37,782 bases of DNA from Thermus tenuipuniceus (lineage in GTDB: Bacteria > Deinococcota > Deinococci > Deinococcales > Thermaceae). Positions within the stretch are counted from its first letter, which is position 1. Each line of letters opens with the position of its first letter. The stretch is taken from positions 1 to 37,782 of the forward strand of contig NZ_PRDA01000043.1 of assembly GCF_002964845.1 (NCBI RefSeq). Reading direction: 5' to 3'. Below the pieces are notes generated by a model. It saw only the letters and a list, made by a program, of their open reading frames with translations, did no database searches and was not told where the DNA came from. Of the stretch, positions 22,134 to 31,484 are shown piece after piece. Position numbers and translations under genes: made by a program.

Positions 22134-23948
22134 TCACTCCACGGTGACGCTCTTGGCCAGGTTCCTGGGCTGGTCCACGTCCCGCCCCAGGAGGACGGCA
22201 ATCTCGTAGGCCAGAAGCTGCAGGGGCACCACGCTCACCATGGGGGCAAGCAGGGGGTGGACCTCGGGGAGGTAAATCACGTCCTGGGCCAGCTTCCGAA
22301 TCTCTTCGTCTCCTTCGGTGGCGATGGCGATCACCTTGCCGCCCCGGGCCCGCACCTCCTGGATGTTGGAGAGGGTCTTCTCGTAAAGGGGCCCCTGGGT
22401 GGCCAGGACCACCACCGGCAGGTGCTCGTCAATGAGGGCGATGGGCCCGTGCTTCATCTCCCCGGCGGGGTAGGCCTCCGCGTGGATGTAGCTGATCTCC
22501 TTGAGCTTCAAGGCTCCCTCATAGGCGGTGGGGGCTTGCACGTGCCGGCCCAGGAAGAGGAAGTCCTGGGCTTGGTGGTACTTCTCCGCCAGATGCGCGA
22601 TGAGGGGACGTTTTTCTAGGACTTCCTCCACCAGCCGGGGGAGCTTGCGCATTTCCTTAAGGAGGCGCTGGGCTTCTTCCTTACCAAGGGTCCCTCTCCT
22701 TCGGCCAAAGTGGATGGCCAGCATGGCCATGGCCGCCAGCATGGCCATGTAGGCCTTGGTGGAGGCCACCCCGATTTCGGGGCCCGCATGGATGTAGAGC
22801 ACGTCCTCCACCTCCCGGGTGATGCTGGAGCCCTTGGCGTTGATGATCCCCAGGGTCCTGGCCCCCTTGGCCTTGGCCTCCCTCAGGCCCTCCAGGGTAT
22901 CTATGGTTTCCCCCGACTGGCTGATGGCGATGGCCAGGGTCCTTTCGTCCACCACGGGGTCCCGGTAGCGGTACTCGCTGGCCACGTCCCACTCCGTGGG
23001 GATGCGGGCCAGGGCTTCCAGGAGGTACTTGCCGTACCAGCCGGCGTAGGCGGCGGTGCCGCAGGCGATCACGTGGATGCGGTCGACGGCCAGGGGGTCC
23101 AGGCCAAGGCCGAGCTCCACATCCCCTTCCTCCTCCTTAAGCCGTCCCCCCAGGGTGTTTTCCAGCACCCAGGGTTGCTCGTAGATCTCCTTGAGCATGT
23201 AGTGGGGGAAGCCCCCCTTCTCGGCGGCCTCGAGGGTCCAGTCGATCTCCACCGCCTCCCGCTTTAGAGGGTTGCCCTGGAGGTCGGTGACCTCCACCCC
23301 CTCCCGGCGGATGCGGGCCAGGTCCCCATCGTGCAGGAAGATGACCCGGCGGGTGTAGGGAAGGAGGGCGGGCACGTCCGAGGCCAAAAAGTTTTCCCCC
23401 TCCCCCAGGCCGATCACCAGGGGGCTTACCGTGCGGGCGGCCACAATCTCCTGGTGGTCCTCGTGCGCCACCACCACCGCATAGGCTCCCCGCACCTCCT
23501 TCAGGGCTTCCCTCAGGGCCTGGAAAAGGTCCCCCTGGTACTTCTCCTCTATGAGGTGCGCCAGGACCTCGCTGTCGGTTTCCGAGGCGAAGCGGTGCCC
23601 CCGCGCCCTTAGGGCCTCCTTAAGCTCCAGGTAGTTCTCGATGATCCCGTTGTGGATGACGGCGATCCTGCCGTCCTCCGTGGTGTGGGGGTGGGCGTTG
23701 GGGTCCGTGGGGGCCCCGTGGGTGGCCCAGCGGGTATGGCCGATGCCCAAAGGCCCCTCCAAGTGCTCCTCCTTAAGGGCCTTTTCCAGGGCGGAAAGCT
23801 TCCCCGAGCGCTTCACCACCCTAAGCCCTTCCGGCGTCCTCACCGCCACCCCGGCGGAGTCGTATCCCCGGTACTCCAGCCTCCTAAGGCCATCTATGAG
23901 CACATCCGTGGTGTTCCGAAAACCGATATAGCCTACGATCCCACACAT
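22134..23948 (-). CDS. glmS: Glutamine-fructose-6-phosphate aminotransferase (isomerising)
   Basis: GlmS makes glucosamine 6-phosphate, the first step to cell-wall amino sugars. The 604-residue protein begins Met-Cys-Gly-Ile-Val, with the catalytic Cys exposed after Met removal, and has the glutaminase motifs RRLEYRGYDSAG, GIGHTRWATHG and HNGIIENY (residues 1-235). Two SIS domains follow, with ACGTAAYAG, ISQSGETIDT and ASTKAY in the first and LGRHVQAPTAYEGALKLKEISYIHAE in the second. The C-terminus DQPRNLAKSVTVE is canonical. The SD AAAGGACGG precedes the ATG. No glmS ribozyme core was seen upstream, as expected outside Firmicutes. Confidence 0.97.
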   Translation of the reverse strand: MCGIVGYIGFRNTTDVLIDGLRRLEYRGYDSAGVAVRTPEGLRVVKRSGKLSALEKALKEEHLEGPLGIGHTRWATHGAPTDPNAHPHTTEDGRIAVIHNGIIENYLELKEALRARGHRFASETDSEVLAHLIEEKYQGDLFQALREALKEVRGAYAVVVAHEDHQEIVAARTVSPLVIGLGEGENFLASDVPALLPYTRRVIFLHDGDLARIRREGVEVTDLQGNPLKREAVEIDWTLEAAEKGGFPHYMLKEIYEQPWVLENTLGGRLKEEEGDVELGLGLDPLAVDRIHVIACGTAAYAGWYGKYLLEALARIPTEWDVASEYRYRDPVVDERTLAIAISQSGETIDTLEGLREAKAKGARTLGIINAKGSSITREVEDVLYIHAGPEIGVASTKAYMAMLAAMAMLAIHFGRRRGTLGKEEAQRLLKEMRKLPRLVEEVLEKRPLIAHLAEKYHQAQDFLFLGRHVQAPTAYEGALKLKEISYIHAEAYPAGEMKHGPIALIDEHLPVVVLATQGPLYEKTLSNIQEVRARGGKVIAIATEGDEEIRKLAQDVIYLPEVHPLLAPMVSVVPLQLLAYEIAVLLGRDVDQPRNLAKSVTVE

Positions 23949-23961
23949 ATACCGTCCTTTG

Positions 23962-23985
23962 GGGTGGCCAGGCCTTTGGCCACCC
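23962..23985 (-). promoter_or_regulatory. Hairpin just upstream of the glmS ribosome binding site
   Basis: GGGTGGCC (minus strand, 23985-23978) pairs with GGCCACCC (23969-23962) around an 8-nt loop. It ends about 4 nt before the SD AAAGGACGG of glmS. It could be an operator, a terminator-like attenuator or an RNA stabiliser. Confidence 0.4.
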
Positions 23986-24240
23986 AGAACCTCCCATCCT
24001 TTCGCCCTGCCCCGTGGTTGTCCCTAAAGAGGGCTTTCCCTTGGGGCTTTTCTCAGGCGGGCGGGGCGGGCACACCCCGGGCGGCATCCGCGGATTCCTC
24101 GACCTTTCCCGGCCTTGGCCGGTTATCCCTTTGCAGGGTCCGCCACCTCGTCAGGCCCCTTGGGCCCCCTGCGCTTCCCGCCTTCCTCCTAGCCTTGGCT
24201 TGCTGGCTTTCCCCTTCCTCCCACCCCCTTCCTTCGGCGG

Positions 24241-24249
24241 AGTATAGCA
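24241..24249 (-). promoter_or_regulatory. Candidate extended -10 promoter for glmS
   Basis: On the minus strand TGCTATACT is a good extended -10 (TGN-TATACT). If used, glmS would have a leader of about 285 nt. No matching -35 is seen at 17 bp, so this is tentative. Confidence 0.3.
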
Positions 24250-24268
24250 AAACCTTAAGGCCAAAGGC

Positions 24269-24298
24269 TTGACAAGGCTCGGGTGAGGCTTTTATGAT
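24269..24298 (+). promoter_or_regulatory. slpA promoter
   Basis: TTGACA (24269-24274), an 18-bp spacer and TATGAT (24293-24298) give an expected start near 24304, about 127 nt before the slpA ATG. This agrees with the long leader reported for slpA of T. thermophilus HB8. Confidence 0.8.
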
Positions 24299-24303
24299 AC
24301 CAG

Positions 24304-24430
24304 CGGACGCAAGGCGAAAGCTCTCTGTGAGAGGCCGGATCTTGCGTCCCGGAAGGCGCCCTTTGGGGAGGAAACGCGGCAACTCGCCCAAAGCGGAGCT
24401 TCCGAAACCCTAAAGGGGGTGTAAGGAAGT
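24304..24430 (+). promoter_or_regulatory. Structured 5' leader of slpA mRNA
   Basis: The leader can fold into a 9-bp stem GGACGCAAG/CTTGCGTCC (24305-24313 with 24341-24349) enclosing CTCTC-TGT-GAGAG (24321-24333). A second stem CTTTGGG/CCCAAAG (24361-24367 with 24387-24393) has a purine-rich loop, and a small CGGA-AGCT-TCCG hairpin follows. A weak SD AAGGAAG lies before the ATG. In T. thermophilus this leader is known to control slpA expression after transcription. Confidence 0.6.
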
Positions 24431-27220
24431 ATGAAGAAAAGGCTAGTCATGCTACTGGCGGGGCTTTTGACCGTGCTCTCCATGGGCTTCGGTCTAGCCC
24501 AGTTCTCCGACGTGCCCGCTGGGCACTGGGCCAAGGAGGCCGTGGAGGCCCTGGCGGCCAAGGGTATCATTGTGGGCTTCCCCGACGGCACCTACCGGGG
24601 GAACGAGACCCTCACCCGCTACCAGGCCGCCCTCATCATCTACCGCCTCCTGCAGCAGATTGAGGAGGAGATGAAGGCCAGGGGTGAGTCCCCCACCATG
24701 GAGGCCATGTCCTCCGAGGACCTCGAGGCCCTGAAGAACGCCGTGCAGGAGCTGGCCGCTGAGCTGGCCGCCTTGGGCGTGCGGGTCTCCGCCCTCGAGG
24801 ACAGCGCCGCCACCAAGGAGGACATCGCCCGCCTCGAGGCCCTGATCGAGGAGCTGAAGGCCCAGCCTATGCCCGAGCCCGGCATGGACCAGGCCGCCCT
24901 CCAGGACCTGGCCGACCGGGTGGAGGCCGCCTCCATCGCCGCCGACACCGCCTTGGCCCAGGCCCAGCAGCTGGCCGAGCAGCTGGATGCCCTGGCCCAG
25001 GATGTGGAGGGGGTGAAGGGGGACGTGGCGGCCCTGGGCACCCAGGTGGAGGCCAACGCCCAGGCCATCCAGGCCCTTAATGAACTCGCCGTCCTCCTCA
25101 ACCAGGACGTGCTGGCCCTGCAGGACCGGGTGACCGCCCTGGAGAAGGGCCTGGCTGACCTGCAGAGGATTGATTTTGAGCAGTTCGCCTCCAAGGAGGA
25201 CGTGGCCGCGGTGCAGGAGTTCGCCGCTGCCCTCCGCTCCGACCTGGTGGGCCTCTCCGAGAAGGTGTCCAAGCTCGAGGGTCAGGTGGCGGAGCTCTCC
25301 AAGGTGCGGTACTCCGTCAAGGGCTCCCTCTCGGCCACTTACGGCACGGTGGTGACCAACACCGGGAACAACTTTGACATCGACCGCCTCTTCCCCAACG
25401 CTTTCTCTACCGGTGTATTTGGTTCTGCCACTTCTAACGTGCAGAGGGGGGACAGCAACCAGGGCAACATCTCCTACGGTGGAGCCAGCCTCTCCTTTGG
25501 CATCAAGAACACCGCTCCCAGTGCCCAGGGCGTGGCGGTTTCCGAGGCCAGCGCCAACTTGTTGGTTGACGCCTTTACCTCTTCCTTCTCAGGTACGCCC
25601 ACCATTTACTTCAACGGAGCTAGTGTTAAGGGCACCGTGGATGGGCAACCTTTCAGCGTGGCCTATAGCCGCAAGAACAGCGCCTTCAAGTTCAACTATT
25701 ATCTCTTTGCCAACGACAACGACACCGAGACCGTCAACCCTCGCCAGGGTATGGTGGCGAATTTCAGCGCCAGCAAGTTCCCCTTGGCGCCGGAGTTCAC
25801 CATCGTAGCTGGGGTTGCGGGCACCACGGTTAGCGATAGTAACCCCGCCTTGAATGGCAACTACTTCGGTGTGCGCACGGCCTTGAAGCCCTTCTCCGGG
25901 CTTAACCTGGCCCTGAACTACGCCACCAACCTGGGCAATAAGTCCGCTATCGGTGTGGATGGAGGGCTTGAGCTGGGTCCGGTGAACCTTTCTGCCCTCT
26001 GGGTTTCCTCCCAGGCCCCTGGCGCTCCGGTGGCCAACTTCTTTGATAACACCCTTTCCAATTGGGCTTACTACGTCCAGGGGGAGGGCAAGCTCGGGCC
26101 GGTGAGCCTTTCCGCCAATTACCATGCGGTGGATCCCCTGTACAGCGATGGTAAGGCGGGGATGTCGGAGAACGAGGACACCGACTACTACGCCGGGGTC
26201 AAGGCCGGCGCGCCCTATGGGGCAAATACCCGGGGCTTCGGTATCGGGGCTTCTGCCAGCCTAGGACCTGTGGCCATCAAGGGGTACCTCGAGTCCGAGG
26301 GGAACTACAACTTGGCTCCCGGGAGTGTTTATGATGCCTGGGGTCTGGCTGCTACCCTGGGTAGCTTCCGCGGCTTCAGCTTGACGGGCTTCTACAACGC
26401 TGCATACACAGGAGGCACGGGCTACCTGAGCTTTACCACCGCAAGCGATGCCATCAACCCTGGTGTCAATTACTACTACACCATCGAGAACAACAAGTAC
26501 TCCTCCAGCTGGGGTGTGCGGGTAAGCCACGATGGTAAGGCTCAGGATGCCCTCATCCCCACCCTGAACTTCACTGCCCAGTACGCCAACTTCTACGTGT
26601 CTGGCTTTAGCGACATCCAGGTCTACGCCAACCTGAGCCAGCCCTTCAAGCTGGCCTTCCTCAGCCTGAACCCAGGCTTCCGCTACCATAGCTTTACTGG
26701 CGGTGCGGCGGCCAACACGGGTGATTACGCCACCTTGAAGGGCGGCATCCAGGTCAGCACCGATCCCCTACTCTTCGGTCTGGCCCTGGAGGGAGCTGCC
26801 TCCTACCGTCAGACCGACTACGTGGGTAACGGGTCTGTGGTGACGAGTGCCACTCAGGCCAAGGAGCTCTACTGGCGGGCTGGGGTAAAGATCAGCGATT
26901 TCCTGGCGCCCAAGCTCAACTTCAGCGTGGCCTACGCCCACTACGAGGGGGATCAGCTGGCTGGGGCGGGTCTGCCGGTGGTGGGTAGCGGCAACCAAGC
27001 CTTCAACTTCGCTCGGGATCGCATCTACCGTAGCCCGGACCCCATCGCGGCTCCGTGGCTGGCTACGCCGGGCACCCAGGCTGGGCAGCTGGAGGGCTTC
27101 TACCTTGAGGCCAAGTACTACAACCTGACCGTGGCCTACGGTGAGTTCGCCCTTGGCCCGCTTGGTTCCTTCACCAACTACGGCCGCGGCTTTAAGATCT
27201 CCTACAGCGTGGACTTCTAA
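24431..27220 (+). CDS. slpA: S-layer protein SlpA
   Basis: SlpA is the main regular surface-layer and outer-envelope protein of Thermus. The 929-residue precursor has a signal peptide ([24 protein letters not shown]) and one SLH domain (about 25-75: [32 protein letters not shown]) that binds pyruvylated cell-wall polymer. A coiled-coil stalk (about 90-290) and a long beta-rich region (about 295-929) with repeated strand-turn units follow, ending in FKISYSVDF with a terminal Phe typical of outer-membrane barrels. The N-terminal third is close to T. thermophilus SlpA as I remember it, and the barrel part is more diverged. Codon use in the barrel is less GC-biased than in the neighbours, common for surface proteins. 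A terminator follows. Confidence 0.95.
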   Translation: MKKRLVMLLAGLLTVLSMGFGLAQFSDVPAGHWAKEAVEALAAKGIIVGFPDGTYRGNETLTRYQAALIIYRLLQQIEEEMKARGESPTMEAMSSEDLEALKNAVQELAAELAALGVRVSALEDSAATKEDIARLEALIEELKAQPMPEPGMDQAALQDLADRVEAASIAADTALAQAQQLAEQLDALAQDVEGVKGDVAALGTQVEANAQAIQALNELAVLLNQDVLALQDRVTALEKGLADLQRIDFEQFASKEDVAAVQEFAAALRSDLVGLSEKVSKLEGQVAELSKVRYSVKGSLSATYGTVVTNTGNNFDIDRLFPNAFSTGVFGSATSNVQRGDSNQGNISYGGASLSFGIKNTAPSAQGVAVSEASANLLVDAFTSSFSGTPTIYFNGASVKGTVDGQPFSVAYSRKNSAFKFNYYLFANDNDTETVNPRQGMVANFSASKFPLAPEFTIVAGVAGTTVSDSNPALNGNYFGVRTALKPFSGLNLALNYATNLGNKSAIGVDGGLELGPVNLSALWVSSQAPGAPVANFFDNTLSNWAYYVQGEGKLGPVSLSANYHAVDPLYSDGKAGMSENEDTDYYAGVKAGAPYGANTRGFGIGASASLGPVAIKGYLESEGNYNLAPGSVYDAWGLAATLGSFRGFSLTGFYNAAYTGGTGYLSFTTASDAINPGVNYYYTIENNKYSSSWGVRVSHDGKAQDALIPTLNFTAQYANFYVSGFSDIQVYANLSQPFKLAFLSLNPGFRYHSFTGGAAANTGDYATLKGGIQVSTDPLLFGLALEGAASYRQTDYVGNGSVVTSATQAKELYWRAGVKISDFLAPKLNFSVAYAHYEGDQLAGAGLPVVGSGNQAFNFARDRIYRSPDPIAAPWLATPGTQAGQLEGFYLEAKYYNLTVAYGEFALGPLGSFTNYGRGFKISYSVDF

Positions 27221-27243
27221 GCGGGCTAGTCTTAGTCCTGCTG

Positions 27244-27271
27244 GGCCCCCGCCCTAAGGGCGGGGGCCTTT
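27244..27271 (+). terminator. slpA terminator
   Basis: An 11-bp GC stem (27244-27254 with 27258-27268) closes a TAA loop and is followed by TTT. It ends 3 bp before the -10 of uvrB. Confidence 0.85.
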
Positions 27272-27273
27272 GC

Positions 27274-27279
27274 TATGGT
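27274..27279 (+). promoter_or_regulatory. -10 box of a leaderless promoter for uvrB
   Basis: TATGGT is followed by GGAGGT (6 nt) and then the ATG. The GGAGGT looks like an SD but directly abuts the start, so the leaderless reading is preferred. Both signals use the same bases. Confidence 0.4.
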
Positions 27280-27285
27280 GGAGGT

Positions 27286-29286
27286 ATGCCCTTCCGCTAC
27301 CAGGGGCCCAACCCCAAAGGGGACCAGCCCAAGGCCATCCGGGAGCTTTTGGAGGCCCTTAGGGATGGGGAGCGCTTCGTCACCCTCCTCGGGGCCACGG
27401 GGACGGGGAAGACGGTGACCATGGCCAAGGTAATCGAGGCCCTGGGGAGGCCCGCCTTGGTCCTGGCCCCCAACAAGATATTGGCGGCCCAGCTGGCCGC
27501 GGAGTTCCGGGAGCTTTTCCCGGAGAACGCCGTGGAGTACTTCATCAGCTACTACGACTACTACCAGCCCGAGGCCTACGTGCCGGGGAAGGACCTCTAC
27601 ATTGAGAAGGACGCCTCCATTAACCCGGAGATTGAGCGTTTGCGGCACTCCACCACCCGAAGCCTCCTCACCCGGCGGGACGTGATCGTGGTGGCCTCGG
27701 TCTCCGCCATCTACGGCCTCGGGGACCCCCGGGAGTACCGGCAAAGGAACCTGGTGGTGGAAAAGGGGGCCTATTACCCCCGGGAGGCCCTTTTGCAGAG
27801 GCTTTTGGAGCTGGGGTACACCCGGAACGATATCGATCTCTCCCCGGGCCGGTTCCGGGCCAGGGGGGAGGTGTTGGAGATCTTCCCCGCCTACGAGACC
27901 GAGCCCCTGCGGGTGGAGCTATGGGGGGACGAGGTGGAGCGCATCCTACAGGTGCACCCCATTACGGGGGAGAGGCTTAGGGAGCTTCCCGGCTTCGTGC
28001 TCTTCCCGGCCACCCACTACCTTTCCCCGGAAGGGCTGGAGGAGATCCTGAAGGAGATTGAGGAAGAGCTATGGGAAAGGGTCCGCTACTTTGAGGAAAG
28101 GGGGGAGGTGCTCTATGCAGAGCGCCTTAAGGAGCGCACCCTTTACGACCTGGAGATGCTCCGGGTCATGGGCACCTGCCCGGGGGTGGAGAACTACGCC
28201 CGCTACTTCACCGGAAAGGCCCCGGGGGAGCCCCCCTACACCCTTTTGGACTACTTCCCCGAGGACTTCCTGGTCTTCCTGGACGAGTCCCACGTGACCG
28301 TGCCCCAGCTTCAGGGGATGTACCGGGGGGACTATGTGCGCAAGAAGACCCTGGTGGACTATGGCTTCCGCCTGCCCAGCGCCCTGGACAACCGCCCCCT
28401 TCGCTTTGAGGAGTTTTTGGAGAGGGTGTCCCAGGTGGTCTTCGTCTCCGCCACCCCGGGGCCCTTTGAGCTTCAGCACTCGGGGCTCGTGGTGGAGCAG
28501 ATCATCCGCCCCACGGGGCTTCTGGATCCCCTGGTGGTGGTGAAGCCCACGGAGAACCAGATTCTGGACCTCATGGAGGGGATCCGGGAGCGGGCGAATA
28601 GGGGGGAAAGGACCCTGGTCACCGTCTTAACCGTACGTATGGCGGAGGAGCTCACCGCCTTCTTGCAGGAGCACGGGGTACGGGCCCGCTACCTGCACCA
28701 CGAGCTGGACGCCTTTGAGCGCCAGGCCCTGATCCGGGACCTGCGCCTGGGGCACTTTGACGCCCTGGTGGGGATCAACCTCCTGAGGGAGGGCCTGGAC
28801 ATCCCCGAGGTTTCCCTGGTGGCCATCCTGGATGCGGACAAGACGGGTTTCCTAAGGAGCGAACGGAGCCTCATCCAGACCATCGGCCGGGCGGCGAGGA
28901 ACGCTAGGGGGGAGGTCTGGCTTTACGCGGATGGGGTTTCCGAGGCCATGGAGCGGGCCATTCGGGAGACGAACCGCAGGCGGGCCCTCCAGGAGGCCTA
29001 CAACCGGGAGCACGGCATCGTCCCGGAGACCGTGCGCAAGGAGGTTAGGGCCATCATCCGCCCCGAGGAGTACGGGGATAAGGTTCCTGGGGAAGCCTGG
29101 GAGGGGGAGGACCTGAAGGAGCGGATCGCCGAGCTGGAGCTAGCCATGTGGCGGGCGGCGGAGGCTTTGGACTTCGAGCGGGCGGCGAGGCTAAGGGATG
29201 AGCTACGAGCCCTCGAGGCCCGCCTGCAGGGGCTGAAGGCCCCTGAGCCTGTGCCGGGGAGCCGCAGGAAGCGGCGGCGCCGCTAG
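27286..29286 (+). CDS. uvrB: UvrABC excision repair helicase subunit UvrB
   Basis: UvrB verifies DNA damage and loads UvrC in nucleotide excision repair. The 666-residue protein has Walker A GATGTGKT (36-43), the damage-gripping beta-hairpin with [12 protein letters not shown] (about 93-104), the DEAD-like box FLDESH (about 333-338), and helicase motifs V and VI ([29 protein letters not shown]). A C-terminal UVR motif (about 610-645: [31 protein letters not shown]) binds UvrC. The basic tail SRRKRRRR ends the protein. Its stop shares CTAG with the stop of the convergent gene. Confidence 0.98.
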   Translation: MPFRYQGPNPKGDQPKAIRELLEALRDGERFVTLLGATGTGKTVTMAKVIEALGRPALVLAPNKILAAQLAAEFRELFPENAVEYFISYYDYYQPEAYVPGKDLYIEKDASINPEIERLRHSTTRSLLTRRDVIVVASVSAIYGLGDPREYRQRNLVVEKGAYYPREALLQRLLELGYTRNDIDLSPGRFRARGEVLEIFPAYETEPLRVELWGDEVERILQVHPITGERLRELPGFVLFPATHYLSPEGLEEILKEIEEELWERVRYFEERGEVLYAERLKERTLYDLEMLRVMGTCPGVENYARYFTGKAPGEPPYTLLDYFPEDFLVFLDESHVTVPQLQGMYRGDYVRKKTLVDYGFRLPSALDNRPLRFEEFLERVSQVVFVSATPGPFELQHSGLVVEQIIRPTGLLDPLVVVKPTENQILDLMEGIRERANRGERTLVTVLTVRMAEELTAFLQEHGVRARYLHHELDAFERQALIRDLRLGHFDALVGINLLREGLDIPEVSLVAILDADKTGFLRSERSLIQTIGRAARNARGEVWLYADGVSEAMERAIRETNRRRALQEAYNREHGIVPETVRKEVRAIIRPEEYGDKVPGEAWEGEDLKERIAELELAMWRAAEALDFERAARLRDELRALEARLQGLKAPEPVPGSRRKRRRR

Positions 29287-30398
29287 GCCAAAAGGAGCAC
29301 GGGGTTTTCCAGGTAAAGGGCGACTCTTTCCAGAAGCTTCCGGGCGATGGGGGCCTCGAGGCCCGAGGCGGCAAGCACCCCCTCCTGGGAGAGGAAAAGG
29401 CTCGGGCGGCCGGAGTGTACCTCCTCCTCCCCCGCGAAGCAAAGAAGCCCCTCCCCTTCCTCCCCCTCCTGCTGGCGGAAGAGGGCGAGGAAGCCGCCCA
29501 TGGGCCTTACGCCCCGCACCGCTTCCCCTGCCACCTGGCCCAAGAGGGGCCTTAGGGGAAGCTCCAGCTCCGCCAGGGCCTTCTCCGCCGCCTTCAGCAG
29601 GAAGGGAAGGGGGTTATGGGGCACCCCGTAGGCTTGGTGGAAGGCTTCCAAGGCTGCCTCCAGCCTCCCGGGGTCAAACCGTAGCCGCTGCACCCGCAAG
29701 AGGAAAGGAGGAGGAACCGGGGCAGCGGTGAGGCCCGGGGCCGGGCTGGGCGGAGGAACGGGGGCAGCTGGGGGCGGAGGTTCTGGGGCAGGGAGCGCTT
29801 CCTCCAGGGCCTCTAGGGGTTCCGGGGTAGGGGCTTCCTGGGTTTCGCCAAGGAGGAGGTCTTCCTCCAGCTCCAGCCCCTCCGGTTCAGGGGGAAGCGT
29901 TTCCTCCTCGTCGGGAAGAAGGAGCTCCTCAAGTTCCTCCTCTACGGGCTCGGGGAGGAGGGTTTTCCCTTCCTCCGGCCCGGAGAGGGAAGGGGCTTGG
30001 TCTTCCCGGGCGGGTTCCTTGGCCAGGAGGAGGTCCTCCTCCAGGTCTAGGTCCAGGTCCTCCAGGAGGGCGGGCTCGAGGTCCAGCTCCTCCTCGGCCA
30101 CCTCCTCCACCGCCAGGGTGGGGGCCTTGGGCGGGGTGGGGAGGACGTCTTCCAGGTCCACCCCTTCCCGGTCCAGGACTTCCTGGACCCGTTTCAGCTC
30201 CTCTTCCGGGGGCAGGGGCGGGGCCTCTTCCGGCGTGGGGGGCAGGTCCACCTCCCCGGCCATCACCTTGGCCAGGAAGGCGAGGATGTCCCGTTCCACG
30301 ATGGTGCCATCGGGGCCGGTGCCCTGGAGCCTGCGCCAGGCTATGCCGTTTTCCTCGGCAAGACGCCGGGCCAAGGGCGTGATCTTGGGTTCTGCCAT
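29283..30398 (-). CDS. E3-binding domain protein with an inactive E2 acyltransferase-like domain
   Basis: The 371-residue protein opens with a peripheral subunit-binding (E3-binding) domain as in 2-oxo-acid dehydrogenase E2 chains (about 4-40: [34 protein letters not shown]). A Pro/Glu/Leu-rich acidic linker (about 45-225) follows. The last 141 residues resemble a shortened E2 catalytic domain: [15 protein letters not shown] matches the E2 trimer-core helix and [15 protein letters not shown] matches the E2 C-terminus. The region that should hold the catalytic HxxxDG reads [13 protein letters not shown], so His and Asp are absent, and there is no lipoyl domain. The ATG at 30398 starts the domain; an upstream frame to 30614 overlaps the M29 remnant. 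It probably binds dihydrolipoamide dehydrogenase or another partner, by inference. Confidence 0.75.
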   Translation of the reverse strand: MAEPKITPLARRLAEENGIAWRRLQGTGPDGTIVERDILAFLAKVMAGEVDLPPTPEEAPPLPPEEELKRVQEVLDREGVDLEDVLPTPPKAPTLAVEEVAEEELDLEPALLEDLDLDLEEDLLLAKEPAREDQAPSLSGPEEGKTLLPEPVEEELEELLLPDEEETLPPEPEGLELEEDLLLGETQEAPTPEPLEALEEALPAPEPPPPAAPVPPPSPAPGLTAAPVPPPFLLRVQRLRFDPGRLEAALEAFHQAYGVPHNPLPFLLKAAEKALAELELPLRPLLGQVAGEAVRGVRPMGGFLALFRQQEGEEGEGLLCFAGEEEVHSGRPSLFLSQEGVLAASGLEAPIARKLLERVALYLENPVLLLA

Positions 30399-30406
30399 CT
30401 TGGCCC

Positions 30407-30413
30407 TATGATA
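30407..30413. promoter_or_regulatory. Symmetric -10 element TATGATA between divergent genes
   Basis: On the plus strand TATGAT (30407-30412) lies 6 nt before the GTG of the M29 remnant. On the minus strand TATCAT (30413-30408) lies 9 nt before the ATG of the E3-binding protein, giving a start about 3 nt before the codon. One heptamer can serve both directions. Confidence 0.45.
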
Positions 30414-30418
30414 ACAAA

Positions 30419-30717
30419 GTGGAAGCCGCTTTCGCTCAACTCCTGGTGGGGTACTGCCTCGGTCGGCCCGAAGGGCTACCTCGTGGCCCAGGAAGGGGAG
30501 ACCATTTTGGTGGAGGCGGAGGCCCCGGCCCTTCCCCTCCTGCCCCACTTGAAAAGGGCCTTCCTGAAACGGGGGGTTACCCTGTTTTCCGCATAGGAAG
30601 CGCTGGTCCCTCACCCTTTACCCCACGGTGGGTTACGCGGTGGGGGCGGGGATGGGGACGGCGGAGTTCGTGGAGCAAGGGCGCTTCGTGGGCGTTTCTG
30701 AACCCCATCCCTTCTAG
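30419..30717 (+). pseudogene. Decayed M29-family aminopeptidase gene
   Basis: Three reading frames joined together read as an M29 (thermophilic) aminopeptidase. Frame one from GTG 30419 gives VEAAFAQLLVGYCLGRPEG. One extra G in the GGG at 30473-30475 shifts to the frame that reads YLVAQEGETILVEAEAPALP...LKRAFLKRGVTLFSA, up to a TAG at 30594. The next frame reads RKRWSLTLYPTVGYAVGAGMGTAEFV and ends at TAG 30715-30717. In the family the first two pieces are the N-terminal 60 residues, while LYPT...AGMG lies well over 100 residues further on. So there is a frameshift, an internal deletion and loss of the metal-binding C-terminus. A leaderless -10 still precedes it, and it overlaps the 3' end of the ABC permease gene by 4 nt. 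Confidence 0.65.
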
Positions 30718-31484
30718 AGGTCCTTGCGTTCAAAAACCAAGGCCGCCAGGAGGGCAAAGCCCAGGGTGTAGATGAGGAGGAGGGGCAGGCCAAGCCCCGC
30801 CGCGTTGGGCCTTAAGTGGAGGTCCAGGTAGGTGGTGAGGAGGAAGGGGGTAAGGGTGGGGAAGGCCACCAGGAGGCGCATGAGAAGCAAGGTGGCCACC
30901 GCCGCCAGGGCGCTTGCCGTGGTGGAGAGGAAGACCGTGGCGTAGAGGAGGGCTAAGGCGGCGAGGGGCAGCAGGACGATCCCCGCCAGGAGGTGGGCGG
31001 AAAGGAGTTGGCCAAGGGCCTCTTGGGCGCTCAGAAAGCCTACCCCGGCGAACCCTCCTGCCCCAAGCCCCGTGCCCCCGTAGAACCCTCCTAGCCCATG
31101 GGGCAGGCCTGCCAGGAGGCTTCCCAGGAAGCTTGCCGAAAGGAGGACGAAGGGATAGAGGAGGGCAGAGAGGAGCTTGGCCAGGATCAGCCGGGTCCGG
31201 GGGAGGGGGTGGAGGAGGAGGCTTTTCAAGGTGCCTTGAGCCACCTCGCTTCCCAAGGACTCGCTGGCCGCCATCATCACCAGAAAGGGAAAGAGGAACT
31301 CCATCCCCGCCATCAGGCTTAGGGAAACCACCTGCCAGCCCGAGGCCAGGACTAGGCCGTACGCTTCTTTAAGCCCCGGGGCCAGGGCCCACAGGAAGGG
31401 AAGAAGGAAGGCGGCCAGAAGCCCAAGCTGCACCGAGCGCAGGCGGAAGAGCTTGTAGAGCTCAAAGACCAGAAGCCTAAGCAT
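30714..31484 (-). CDS. ABC-2 type transporter permease
   Basis: The 256-residue membrane protein starts MLRLLVFELYKLFRLRSVQLG, an amphipathic segment and first helix typical of ABC-2 permeases. It has six hydrophobic stretches (about 18-36, 52-72, 98-125, 160-185, 190-212, 233-250). The cytoplasmic motif SLGSEVAQGTLKSLLLHPLPRTRLILAKLL (about 75-105) is the ABC-2 coupling-helix signature. It overlaps the ATPase gene by 8 nt. The substrate cannot be inferred; relatives export antibiotics, lipids or sodium, or function in cell-envelope maintenance. Confidence 0.9.
   Translation of the reverse strand: MLRLLVFELYKLFRLRSVQLGLLAAFLLPFLWALAPGLKEAYGLVLASGWQVVSLSLMAGMEFLFPFLVMMAASESLGSEVAQGTLKSLLLHPLPRTRLILAKLLSALLYPFVLLSASFLGSLLAGLPHGLGGFYGGTGLGAGGFAGVGFLSAQEALGQLLSAHLLAGIVLLPLAALALLYATVFLSTTASALAAVATLLLMRLLVAFPTLTPFLLTTYLDLHLRPNAAGLGLPLLLIYTLGFALLAALVFERKDL

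Larger units (their letters stand above)
23949..24268. other. Long glmS/slpA intergenic region, glmS side
   Basis: No gene is supported in these 320 bp. Next to glmS there is an inverted repeat (23962-23969 with 23978-23985). The middle is pyrimidine-rich on the plus strand and has no clear pattern. A candidate minus-strand promoter sits near 24241. Confidence 0.5.

Noticed and set aside
22710-23267. Open frame on the plus strand opposite glmS
   Set aside because: It is antisense to conserved glmS sequence and has no family motif.
23949-24100. glmS ribozyme
   Set aside because: No ribozyme core could be recognised upstream of glmS, and the element is mainly known from Firmicutes.
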